In this document: one piece after another, positions 1-6,611 of the stretch
How the letters are laid out: each line of letters starts with the position of its first letter
Position numbering within the stretch: the first letter of the stretch is position 1
Assembly: GCA_964462945.1 (NCBI GenBank)
Contig: CAYWZW010000073.1
Span: 1-25,419 of the forward strand
Origin: GCA-020343675 sp964462945
GTDB lineage: Bacteria > Planctomycetota > Phycisphaerae > Sedimentisphaerales > Anaerobacaceae
Direction of reading: 5' to 3'
DNA length: 25,419 nucleotides
The notes under the pieces: generated by a model
The model's input: the letters and a program-made list of their open reading frames with translations, nothing else
Told to the model about the DNA's origin: nothing
Databases searched by the model: none
Made by a program: the position numbers and the translations under genes

Positions 1-47
1 ACACAACATAGAGAACTCTCTAATCATGGGTGGTACATAATTCGGGG

Positions 48-461
48 TCAGGTCACCAGCGGCGTAATATTACCATTATTTCCAGCAGATAGTCTTTTTA
101 TTCCTTCATTTCTTCCTACGATCAAATGATCCCAACGCCCATTCTCAGGTTGTTTGTTGTTTAGGACATCCTGAATCATCGCTCCCCAAATATCAGAATC
201 TAAGAATCGGAATATCCCAGAACTGGGTACATCGAGTTCCCAAAGTCTAACTAATACACTTCCATTCCAATGTTCGTACTCAGCAAAGCACCAGAGGAAA
301 TCAAGAGTGCCTATCTTCTCCTCTAATTTCGTATAGAGCGGCTGTAGTCTTTTCCACGTATCCTCTCCCCATGTTTGGGGGCCCTTGAAAGGATTGCGTT
401 TTTCCTTGGTGACATCCCAATCTGGTAGCTGCCATGTGTACAATCGAAAGCATTGCTTCAT
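48..461 (-). CDS. Hypothetical protein, about 137 residues
   Basis: I do not recognise this protein. It is soluble, rich in Trp (for example QLPDWDV, LWCFAEYEHWNG) and has no signal peptide or membrane segment. I chose the ATG at 461 because an AAGG lies about nine bases upstream. An in-frame GTG at 542 would add 27 residues, but it has no visible ribosome site and would overlap the upstream small membrane-protein gene. It is the last gene of a minus-strand run of small accessory genes in A/T-rich sequence. The aromatic-rich, acidic-basic mixture is typical of a folded cytoplasmic protein, but no catalytic motif is visible. It is probably a real gene; its function is unknown. Confidence 0.55.
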   Translation of the reverse strand: MKQCFRLYTWQLPDWDVTKEKRNPFKGPQTWGEDTWKRLQPLYTKLEEKIGTLDFLWCFAEYEHWNGSVLVRLWELDVPSSGIFRFLDSDIWGAMIQDVLNNKQPENGRWDHLIVGRNEGIKRLSAGNNGNITPLVT

Positions 462-520
462 CTGAAAGGCCTTGTGAGGAAACCGGCGAGTGTCACGAAT
501 AGCGGTCCGTGATCTGTTTA

Positions 521-736
521 TTAGTTTTGAATTAGGCTCCACGGTGATGCAGGTGGCTGGCTAACACTCAGGTTCCCATCAACGTCCACGCTTCCTGTAT
601 GTTGAATGTTTATAGGAATGATTTGGAGTAGAATCAAAATTACCGCTGTTACTACTGCCGCTTTTACTGCGATCCAGAAAACCTCAACTATGCGATCGAC
701 AATACTTTCCTTCATTTTGTTTAGTATGCTTTGCAT
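521..736 (-). CDS. Small single-pass membrane protein, 71 residues
   Basis: This short protein has one strongly hydrophobic segment at about residues 22-42 (VKAAVVTAVILILLQIIPI), flanked by a charged amphipathic N-terminus and a short polar C-terminal tail. The start ATG at 736 is preceded by AGGA four to five bases upstream, which is a convincing ribosome site. No signal-peptidase site is evident, so it is probably an inner-membrane anchored peptide. It sits 59 bases upstream of the next gene on the same strand and may be co-transcribed with it. Single-helix peptides of this size can be toxins, holins or complex subunits; nothing in the sequence chooses among these. Confidence 0.6.
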   Translation of the reverse strand: MQSILNKMKESIVDRIVEVFWIAVKAAVVTAVILILLQIIPINIQHTGSVDVDGNLSVSQPPASPWSLIQN

Positions 737-817
737 TTGTTCCTGCCTTTCGTGTTAAGAGAGTCGCGCAAATGTTCCCGCTGATATTGCTGCAGTCTGG
801 TTCGCCCACTCTTATTA

Positions 818-1633
818 TCATCTGTTATGCCGTTCGTTTAGGAAAGTATCACAAGGAAAGCTGGTCCTGTGGCATATGATGAACTCATTTGCGCCCTCCA
901 TTGTACCTCTATTCATGGCGATAACGTCGTTTTTAGTATCTCTGTTATTACGAAGTCTCATATTGCATATAACCAGCGCAATTTCCGAGGAGATCGGAAA
1001 AGTAACCAGTCTAATATTTCCATGCGTTTGTGCAAAAACAGGAGAATCTGATGTTATAAAAGGCTGCTTTCTTGCCGTCCTATTGAAAGTCCAATTCCAC
1101 TGAACAAGGCGATCTCTCAGAGATGCAGCCCACACCAATATTGCTCCGAAAACACTTGGTTTCATAAATTCGTTCTTGGATTTCGTTGTGTATTTACGCC
1201 CCGCTATATTGCACCACAGTCTGACCGAATCTTCTAACTCGCCTAAATCATCGACTGGAAGTCTATCAAAGCATTCATCTAAGACTCTCGTGACCACAGA
1301 TGGTATGCGCGCAGCGGTAATTCCTATAAACATGGCAATCTTTTCACGCTCTATATCAGTAAGTGTTTCAGGTATCGTAGCGGCTTTCTTCATTATCGAT
1401 GCTATTGGAGTTTCAATATAATCAGCTAAGAATTTTTCAAAATAGTCAGTCCTTTCTCCCGCATTATCAAACATAGTATAGAGATGAGGAAACCAACCAA
1501 TTCCACGGGGAGTTACCGGGGCCCATTCCTGAATTTCACGTTTATATACGAACAAAATTTTTCCAAACATCGGCTCGGCGAAATTGCGAAGATAAAATTC
1601 AGCGATATAGTGATGTCTTCTTGATTCAGCCAT
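818..1633 (-). CDS. DUF4238 domain-containing protein
   Basis: The 271-residue protein opens with HHYIAEFYLRNFA (residues 7-19), the hallmark N-terminus of the DUF4238 family (usual form HHYVPQFYLKNF), and keeps the family layout. A helical middle contains GITAARIPSV, and a C-terminal half contains FITSDSPVF and PISSEIALVI. The length is normal for the family. The biochemical function of DUF4238 is not established; members occur sporadically in bacteria, often in variable genome regions. The ATG at 1633 gives the natural family N-terminus, although the ribosome site is weak. Neighbours are small unknown and membrane proteins on the same strand in A/T-rich sequence, which fits an acquired accessory block. 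Family assignment is from memory of the motif. Confidence 0.85.
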   Translation of the reverse strand: MAESRRHHYIAEFYLRNFAEPMFGKILFVYKREIQEWAPVTPRGIGWFPHLYTMFDNAGERTDYFEKFLADYIETPIASIMKKAATIPETLTDIEREKIAMFIGITAARIPSVVTRVLDECFDRLPVDDLGELEDSVRLWCNIAGRKYTTKSKNEFMKPSVFGAILVWAASLRDRLVQWNWTFNRTARKQPFITSDSPVFAQTHGNIRLVTFPISSEIALVICNMRLRNNRDTKNDVIAMNRGTMEGANEFIICHRTSFPCDTFLNERHNR

Positions 1634-1718
1634 TTGTCTTATCTTTTGACCGAGTTACAAACCTCAGCGTCAACATACCACTAGGGTAATTCCAGTGACA
1701 CCATATAATGGCACTGAG

Positions 1719-2174
1719 TTAAGCATTCCCTCTCCATTTCTTCGGATCCCCTCGATAGCCCGATTTTTCCAGGCGACGCAATTCATCGAAACTCTCAGGG
1801 GCCTTCTGTTTGATCAGTGTCCAAGCTTGCTCGAAAGCTGGGCGGGCCATATTTGATTTTATTCCTTCGCGCCAGTTCTCCCAAGTTTTCACGCTTATCC
1901 GCTTCTGCTGGCACAAGAATGTTTGCTCGTTTGTAAGATCGATATAGTTGTAAATCTCGTTTAGGTTTATCTCGAATTCCTTGCTACTCAACTCCTCGCC
2001 AAGAAGTGCCTTGACTGAAATTCTCTGGATTATGTCTCGGTACTGACGAGTGATATCATCCTCAAACGAGGTTATCGCTTGCTGTTTCGCTTGTCCGATT
2101 TGGACAGCAACGAAGACAACACCTATGGCCGTCGCCGCTGATGCTATTGCTTGAAGTAGCTGCGTCCAATCCAC
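1719..2174 (-). CDS. Membrane-anchored hypothetical protein with cytoplasmic helical domain
   Basis: The reading frame extends up to 2261, but I place the start at the GTG at 2174. It has GGAGAG five bases upstream and leaves a protein beginning VDWTQLLQAIASAATAIGVV. This gives one transmembrane helix at about residues 6-26, followed by a charged helical domain. That domain contains IYNYIDLTNEQTFLCQQKRI and KTWENWREGI. The architecture (one N-terminal helix, helical body, Tyr/Trp-rich middle) resembles the DUF4760-type family, but I am not certain of that. It would sit at the inner membrane with its domain in the cytoplasm. It is 151 residues from this start; the longer frame adds a basic, poorly conserved-looking 29-residue leader. 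Confidence 0.55.
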   Translation of the reverse strand: MDWTQLLQAIASAATAIGVVFVAVQIGQAKQQAITSFEDDITRQYRDIIQRISVKALLGEELSSKEFEINLNEIYNYIDLTNEQTFLCQQKRISVKTWENWREGIKSNMARPAFEQAWTLIKQKAPESFDELRRLEKSGYRGDPKKWRGNA

Positions 2175-2289
2175 TTTTTCTCTCCGATCAACTTGCTTGA
2201 CGCATAACGCAAGTGATGAAAGGGCCCGGTAGTCGGTAAAACGGGCAACTCGTTTGCGCATGCTGTTGATGTTTCATAACCGGGACCGC

Positions 2290-2315
2290 ATGGGCAGGAA
2301 ACCTGCCCATCCTAC
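2290..2315. repeat. Short intergenic palindrome with GTAGG flank (copy a)
   Basis: Arms ATGGGCAGG (2290-2298) and CCTGCCCAT (2302-2310) flank an AAA loop and are followed by CCTAC, which is GTAGG on the other strand. The same layout, a GTAGG edge plus a short GC-rich hairpin, recurs near 3447, 9684 and 12636. It lies between two minus-strand genes and could act as a transcription or mRNA-stability element. Confidence 0.7.
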
Positions 2316-2346
2316 AGACTCTAAGCGGCCAAATATCTCGACGGCC

Positions 2347-2649
2347 TTAAGATTCCCCAGCATGTTGAATATACGCCATAAACTGCAAAGCCACCAGTGC
2401 AAGGGCCAAGATACCTAAACAAATACCAAATGAAGCAAAAAGCTTCCCTTTTGGCTTGGTAAGCTTCTCCATCTCGTTTCTTGCCATAACGCCAAAAACT
2501 AATGCTGCAACTGCAAATGGCGGAGATAAAATGACATTGAAGAAAAGTATAAAGCTAATAACCCCACAAACGAGTGAGCCGACAGCTTTCCCAAACCCGT
2601 TTTTTTCGCTTCCCGTTTCTTCTTTGGGTAAGTTTGCATTCGGTTCCAT
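2347..2649 (-). CDS. DUF4190-type two-helix membrane protein
   Basis: This 100-residue protein has a polar N-terminus (about 20 residues) and then two hydrophobic segments at about residues 24-55 and 68-92. They are joined by a short polar loop containing ARNEMEKLTKPKGK. The pattern GKAVGSLVCGVISF, then FAVAALVFGVMAR, then GKLFASFGICLGILAL is the signature of the DUF4190 family, which has a glycine-rich helix, a small loop and a second glycine-rich helix. These proteins are small inner-membrane proteins of unknown function. The start ATG at 2649 has only a weak purine-rich ribosome site (AGAGAAG). It is upstream of and co-oriented with the membrane-anchored unknown protein, separated by a short palindrome. 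Confidence 0.75.
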   Translation of the reverse strand: MEPNANLPKEETGSEKNGFGKAVGSLVCGVISFILFFNVILSPPFAVAALVFGVMARNEMEKLTKPKGKLFASFGICLGILALALVALQFMAYIQHAGES

Positions 2650-2965
2650 TCTTCTCTATCTTTCGGCTTATTAGGGTTTGCAGTTTAGTTTTTTTGGCCT
2701 GTAACGTGAGGCTCTGCCCCCCATTCGGATCTGCATGTCATTGCGAGTCTCTGCGTCGCTTCGCGGCTGGTATCCGGAATGACAAAAAGCTTGTTTTCTA
2801 TCTCAAGAACGCTTTTGTCATTAGGAGCCCGTTTGGCTACGCTCAGGGCAGGCTCCGCGAAGCAATCTTCCTTCGGAGTATTAGCAACGAAGATTGCCGC
2901 GTCGCTCGCCCTTAGGGGCAAGCTCCTCGCAATGACATAAACAGGAACCGGTCAATGTTCCGTGG
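2650..2965. other. Gene-free stretch carrying a MITE-like element
   Basis: No credible gene lies in these 316 bases. Short open frames on both strands exist only because they run through a palindromic repeat element (described separately). The remaining bases are A/T-rich sequence just upstream of the DUF4190 gene and a short spacer after the GFA gene. Confidence 0.7.
2735..2938. repeat. MITE-like palindromic repeat element, about 204 bp
   Basis: The ends are perfect 13-base inverted repeats: ATGTCATTGCGAG at 2735-2747 and CTCGCAATGACAT at 2926-2938. A second, inner inverted pair is GCAATCTTC (2862-2870) with GAAGATTGC (2889-2897). The sequence ATGTCATTGCGAG with an internal GAAGCAATCTT matches, from memory, a palindromic repeat family scattered in many environmental bacterial genomes. 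No transposase is encoded, so it would be a non-autonomous or folding-type repeat. Only one copy is present in this window. Confidence 0.8.
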
Positions 2966-3361
2966 CTATTCGAAGTGCTCGATGTCGTCTGGCAGGCTTG
3001 CCCAGGGATGGCGGGTAGCCTCATAGACGGACACGCGTGGCGGCGGGAATTGGGGATCGGCGAACGCGCCGACGGGTACGCCAATTACCTCCGGGTCGTT
3101 CTTCGGGTGATAATATACCGTTGAACCACAATTCGGGCAGAAGTGAAAGGCGATCTGGTTTCCGCTGTCGGCCGTGCGCACGTAAACCCTGCTTTTGCCG
3201 CTAATCTTGACCTTGCTGCTTGGAAAACGAGCCTGTGTTCCGAATACGCTTCCGGTCCGGCGTTGACACGCTAAGCAGTGGCATACAGATATTCGAACTG
3301 GCTCGCCCTGCGTCGTTACGCTCAGCTTTCCGCAACTGCAACTGGCTTGTCGAGTAGTCAT
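2966..3361 (-). CDS. GFA family (Gfa/CENP-V-like) zinc-binding protein
   Basis: The 131-residue protein has the full GFA (glutathione-dependent formaldehyde-activating enzyme/centromere protein V) cysteine pattern. This is CSCG at residues 8-11, CHCLAC at 27-32 and CPNCGS at 75-80, along with the family motifs CQRRTGS and HFCPNCGSTVYY. These cysteines bind zinc in the family. The length is typical. Despite the family name, formaldehyde-glutathione chemistry is proven for few members, so I infer only a small cytoplasmic zinc protein, possibly handling thiols or aldehydes. The ATG at 3361 has an AAGG about 11 bases upstream. It is on the same strand as the upstream hydrolase but separated by repeat-rich spacer, so co-transcription is uncertain. 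Confidence 0.9.
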   Translation of the reverse strand: MTTRQASCSCGKLSVTTQGEPVRISVCHCLACQRRTGSVFGTQARFPSSKVKISGKSRVYVRTADSGNQIAFHFCPNCGSTVYYHPKNDPEVIGVPVGAFADPQFPPPRVSVYEATRHPWASLPDDIEHFE

Positions 3362-3446
3362 GCTTATAAACCTTGTTTGCGCGTTGGCTGTAGTGGGGCT
3401 GCATTCGGCCCGAGCTCATGCCGATGGCTGCCCCACCATTCGGATC

Positions 3447-3469
3447 GGTGGGCCGAGGCCCACCCTACG
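3447..3469. repeat. Short intergenic palindrome with GTAGG flank (copy b) beside a degenerate YRIS-type repeat
   Basis: Arms GGTGGGCC (3447-3454) and GGCCCACC (3457-3464) flank a two-base loop and are followed by CTAC. Immediately downstream, 3474-3506 holds a run of GATATTCG/TTCGATATTG units. Read on the minus strand these are near-repeats of AATATCGAATAACGAATATC. Both lie in the 3362-3516 gap after the hydrolase gene, where the hairpin could serve as a terminator. Confidence 0.65.
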
Positions 3470-3516
3470 TACTTCGACATTGGATATTCGTTATTCGATA
3501 TTGTAAAAACGGTTAA

Positions 3517-5697
3517 TCATTTTCCGTCCGGCCCCCAGGGGTCGATTTGTTTTAAGTTTTTGGTCTGAAGCACTCTGTAACAATCGGGCAGATCGAACGA
3601 CTTGAGGACGTTCGGCACGAGCGACGAGAGCGGCCATGAATACGTTTGCGACTCGGCGATCTCGGAATAGGAGGTCAGGGCGTTTTTCAGCGTGACCTGC
3701 CTGACCTGGTCCGACATGACGGCGGCGAACGTGGCCGGCACAGCGCCCCAGCCTTTGGCGACTAAGTGGACCTCTTCGTGGCCCTGGTCGGCAAGCCACT
3801 GGAGCACGCGGAGAATATCGTGCGTCCTTTGGCCCGGGTAGGGCTTGTCCAGCATGATCGAATGGATCGCATAGAAATAGTCGCAGCCGTAGGGGTCGAG
3901 GTAGGAATTCTCGTCGCACGTATCCGGCTGAGATTCCCCGATGCCCCGCACGTCGCAGGTGTAGAACGCGGCATTGGGTTCAGCCGCGATCAGCTCTTTG
4001 ATAAGCGGCTCGGTTCGCAGCTCGGCGTCGCTGGATTGGTGCGAGACGTACAGAATCGCTCGCTTCTGTCCCTTCGGCGGGCGCGACTGGAGCCGCTCGT
4101 CGGAAAGCCGATAGACAATAGCGGCAATCCCCGGCTCGGTCTCGACCATGTACGTCGTCCATGACTTCTTGGGATATCCTCGCGAGCGCCACGTGCGGAA
4201 GATGCGATATTCCGGCACGGCCTTCGCCTTCTGCCCGGCTGCTCCTCTAAGCCGGAGCACCTCGGCGATACGCTGCCTAAGCTCGGCTGCAGAGAGATCG
4301 CCGGGCCGCTTCTTGGCCAGTTGCTGCGACAGTTCTTTCGTAAATGAATAAACGGGGCGGGAATTCAGCTCACAGACCTGGCCTCGCGGCGCGCAGTAGA
4401 GCGTTTCGTCTTTCTCAATGGTCAGTTTAGGTTCGCTTTTGGCATCCGAGATACGCGTGACATTGTTGAACCACTGGTACATGGCCTCGCGGCTTTCCTG
4501 GGAGTACCCATGTCCGCCGGGGCCGATGAAAAGCCCGACGTTCTCTTTGGCGCCCAGCAGCTCGTACAGGGCGTTGAGCCGGCCGTACGCCTCTTGCGAG
4601 CCGCGGACGTCAAAGAAGTCTCCTTCTTTTGCCAGGATGATAACCGGCTTGGGGGCCATGGCGGCCAGAAAGTCGGCGTGGTCCAGGCCGAGGGCCAGGG
4701 CCTTCGGCGGGCACTGCTCGGTGTCGGCGGGCAATTCGTTTTCGGTATTGCGGCGGAATGTGGTCACGAAGCAGCTCGGGGCCGCCATTGTCCAGCGGCT
4801 CTCGACGCCGCACAGCCAGGTCGTCATGGTGCCGCCGCCGGAATTGCCGGTCACGCCGATGTGCTTGGGATCGACTTCCTCGCGGCTCAGCAGATAGTCC
4901 AGCGCGCGGATGCCGTCCCAGGCGCGCCAGGAGCCGACGAACTCGCCGACGAGAAATTGCTGGTTCCCGGCGTACAGATGCTCGCGGACGCCGACGCCGA
5001 CCTTCGATTTCAATTTTTCGTCCGGGTACTGGAGGCGCTCACCCTGCCCGAGGGGGTCGTAAATCAATACGACGTAACCCTGCCGGGCCAGGCCCTGTGC
5101 GAAAGACTGGTACGGCTCGACGGCTTTTCCGTTATCCGAATGACCGCAGGAGGCGACGACGCCCGGCAGCGGAAACGGCCGGCCCTTGGGGATATACAGG
5201 TTCGCGGTGACAAGGAAATCGGGACGGCTCTCGAAGATGATATTCTCAATCTTGTATGTGTCCCGCTCGACGACGCTGGTAATCCGCGGCTTAAGCGGCG
5301 TCTTCTCCGGCCAGGGTCCGAAGCTCTGCTGAATCTTTTCACAAACGTCACGGACGTACGCCTCGGCGTCGGCCCGCGTCTTGAGCGATTCGCGCCGCTG
5401 ATTGGCTCGCTTCTCGATCCGGCGAACGGTCTGGACGAAATACTCCTGTACCATTCGCGGAAATCGGTTGAGCGGTGCCTCAGATTTCTGATTTTCGATT
5501 TCTGATTTTCGATTTGAGGCTTCCGCCCGAGCCATGCCTGTACACGGAAGAGCAATCGCCGCAAGAATTAGAAGATAAATGGCCCCGAGACGCAGAAAGG
5601 TAGGGTGTGTCTGGCAAGTAATGCCAGATTGCACACGCGGATTCTGATCAGCTACGAGTCTCGATGCTCTTCTTGAATGGTCGGCATGATAAAACAT
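3517..5697 (-). CDS. Secreted tandem alpha/beta-hydrolase (acetyl xylan esterase-like), 726 residues
   Basis: The start ATG at 5697 has a strong GGAGGA seven bases upstream. A hydrophobic segment at about residues 38-55 ending ARAEA indicates export. The first alpha/beta-hydrolase domain (about 80-415) has the nucleophile elbow GNSGGG with Ser286, a likely acid Asp360 in KEGDFFDV and His396 in GPGGHGYS. This matches the acetyl xylan esterase/Abhydrolase_7 group. A second hydrolase-like fold (about 490-715) contains CDVRGIGESQ, but its elbow reads AKGWGA, with Trp650 where the serine should be, so it is probably non-catalytic. Residues 61-73 (SNRKSEIENQKSE) are encoded by a 14-bp tandem repeat. 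The probable role is removing acyl groups from polysaccharide outside the cytoplasm. The neighbouring sugar genes support that; the substrate is unknown. Confidence 0.85.
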   Translation of the reverse strand: MFYHADHSRRASRLVADQNPRVQSGITCQTHPTFLRLGAIYLLILAAIALPCTGMARAEASNRKSEIENQKSEAPLNRFPRMVQEYFVQTVRRIEKRANQRRESLKTRADAEAYVRDVCEKIQQSFGPWPEKTPLKPRITSVVERDTYKIENIIFESRPDFLVTANLYIPKGRPFPLPGVVASCGHSDNGKAVEPYQSFAQGLARQGYVVLIYDPLGQGERLQYPDEKLKSKVGVGVREHLYAGNQQFLVGEFVGSWRAWDGIRALDYLLSREEVDPKHIGVTGNSGGGTMTTWLCGVESRWTMAAPSCFVTTFRRNTENELPADTEQCPPKALALGLDHADFLAAMAPKPVIILAKEGDFFDVRGSQEAYGRLNALYELLGAKENVGLFIGPGGHGYSQESREAMYQWFNNVTRISDAKSEPKLTIEKDETLYCAPRGQVCELNSRPVYSFTKELSQQLAKKRPGDLSAAELRQRIAEVLRLRGAAGQKAKAVPEYRIFRTWRSRGYPKKSWTTYMVETEPGIAAIVYRLSDERLQSRPPKGQKRAILYVSHQSSDAELRTEPLIKELIAAEPNAAFYTCDVRGIGESQPDTCDENSYLDPYGCDYFYAIHSIMLDKPYPGQRTHDILRVLQWLADQGHEEVHLVAKGWGAVPATFAAVMSDQVRQVTLKNALTSYSEIAESQTYSWPLSSLVPNVLKSFDLPDCYRVLQTKNLKQIDPWGPDGK
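5483..5515. repeat. Intragenic 14-bp tandem repeat
   Basis: The unit ATTTCTGATTTTCG is present about two and a third times inside the hydrolase gene. On the coding strand it decodes as RKSEIENQKSE, just after the signal peptide. The same peptide-like repeat is remembered from intergenic and linker sequence of Planctomycetes genomes, so this looks like a repeat tolerated in a flexible linker. Confidence 0.75.
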
Positions 5698-5771
5698 GTT
5701 TAATCCTCCAGAAGCAAAAATAAGCTCTATACATTATTAAAGCTACGCAACGTTATTGGATCGCGGCCTGC

Positions 5772-5800
5772 ATTATAATCTTCGAGCCTGGCGATGACAA
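5772..5800 (-). promoter_or_regulatory. Candidate sigma-70 promoter for the secreted hydrolase
   Basis: On the minus strand a TTGTCA box (5800-5795) is separated by exactly 17 bases from a perfect TATAAT box (5777-5772). Transcription would start near 5765, giving a leader of about 68 bases before the ATG at 5697. This is a sequence match only. Confidence 0.6.
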
Positions 5801-5803
5801 TTA

Positions 5804-5831
5804 TTGTATTGCGGCCGGCAAATCCTATAAT
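5804..5831 (+). promoter_or_regulatory. Candidate sigma-70 promoter for the amidase-to-UroD run
   Basis: TTGTAT (5804-5809) and TATAAT (5826-5831) are 16 bases apart. The predicted start near 5838 lies only a few bases before the ATG at 5841, so the message would be nearly leaderless. That fits the absence of a ribosome site. Its -35 box is four bases from the -35 box of the opposing promoter, so the two would compete for or share a regulator. Confidence 0.55.
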
Positions 5832-5840
5832 TGTCGATGA

Positions 5841-6599
5841 ATGAAAACCATAACGGTTGCAATGTGTCAGATATTCTCGCTTGATGGTGACCGGGCCGGC
5901 AATTTTGTGCGGATTGAAAATGCCATCGGCGAAGCGAAGGAAGCCGGGGCCGACATCGCGTGCTTTCCGGAGACTGTGATCCTGGGCTGGGTAAATCCCG
6001 ATGCTCACAAAAGGGCGTGCCCGATTCCGGGGGATGATTCGGACCGCCTCTGCAAGCTGGCCGCAGATTATGACATTCATCTCTGCGTCGGCCTGGAGGA
6101 AAAAGAAGGCCGAAAACTGTATGACTCGGCGCTGCTGATCGACAACACCGGACAAATCCTGCTCAAGCATCGGAAGATCAACATATTGGCGGAGCTGATG
6201 AGGCCGCCTTACACGCCCGGCGACGGCGTTGGTGCGGTCGAAACCGGATTTGGAAAGATTGGCCTATTAATTTGTGCAGATACCCATGAGGGCAAAATCC
6301 TCAAGCGCATGGCGGCGCTGGAGCCGGACTTATTGATTGTTCCATACGGATACGCGGCCGAGGAGAACGAGTGGCCCAAGCACGGCAAACAGCTCCTCAA
6401 AGTAATCAGAAACACAGCGAGGAAAACCGCAGCCTTCGTCGTGGGGACGAATCTCGTCGGCGAGATAACAAAAGGCCCGTGGAAGGGCCGGGTTTATGGC
6501 GGCCAGAGCGCGGCCGTCGATAAGACGGGCCGGACAATTGCGATAGCCAAAGACCGCGACCGGTACATAAACATCATCAGCGTGAATGTATGCTCATAA
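5841..6599 (+). CDS. Carbon-nitrogen hydrolase (nitrilase superfamily amidase)
   Basis: The 252-residue protein has the complete nitrilase-superfamily triad: Glu44 in CFPETV, Lys112 in KHRKIN and Cys145 in LLICADTHE. Family members hydrolyse amides, carbamoyl compounds or nitriles through a cysteine thioester; the substrate here is not identifiable. There is no signal peptide, so it should be cytoplasmic. The ATG at 5841 lacks a ribosome site, but a promoter match places the transcript start just before it. It is the first gene of a plus-strand run; the next gene begins 12 bases after its stop with its own strong ribosome site. Length is at the short end of the family, and the C-terminus (YINIISVNVCS) appears complete. 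Confidence 0.9.
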   Translation: MKTITVAMCQIFSLDGDRAGNFVRIENAIGEAKEAGADIACFPETVILGWVNPDAHKRACPIPGDDSDRLCKLAADYDIHLCVGLEEKEGRKLYDSALLIDNTGQILLKHRKINILAELMRPPYTPGDGVGAVETGFGKIGLLICADTHEGKILKRMAALEPDLLIVPYGYAAEENEWPKHGKQLLKVIRNTARKTAAFVVGTNLVGEITKGPWKGRVYGGQSAAVDKTGRTIAIAKDRDRYINIISVNVCS

Positions 6600-6611
6600 G
6601 GAGACTGTGCG

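Noticed and set aside
462..542. GTG start at 542 for the first minus-strand gene
   Set aside because: The extension has no ribosome site and overlaps the upstream gene, while the ATG at 461 has a well-placed AAGG.
2574..3084. Several short open frames on both strands
   Set aside because: They run through the palindromic MITE-like element and its edges; the translated sequence is the usual repeat-derived peptide, not a protein.
4510..5505. A 331-codon plus-strand open frame
   Set aside because: It lies wholly antisense to the well-supported secreted hydrolase, is composed of low-information Arg/Ala/Gly-rich sequence, and shows no family motif.
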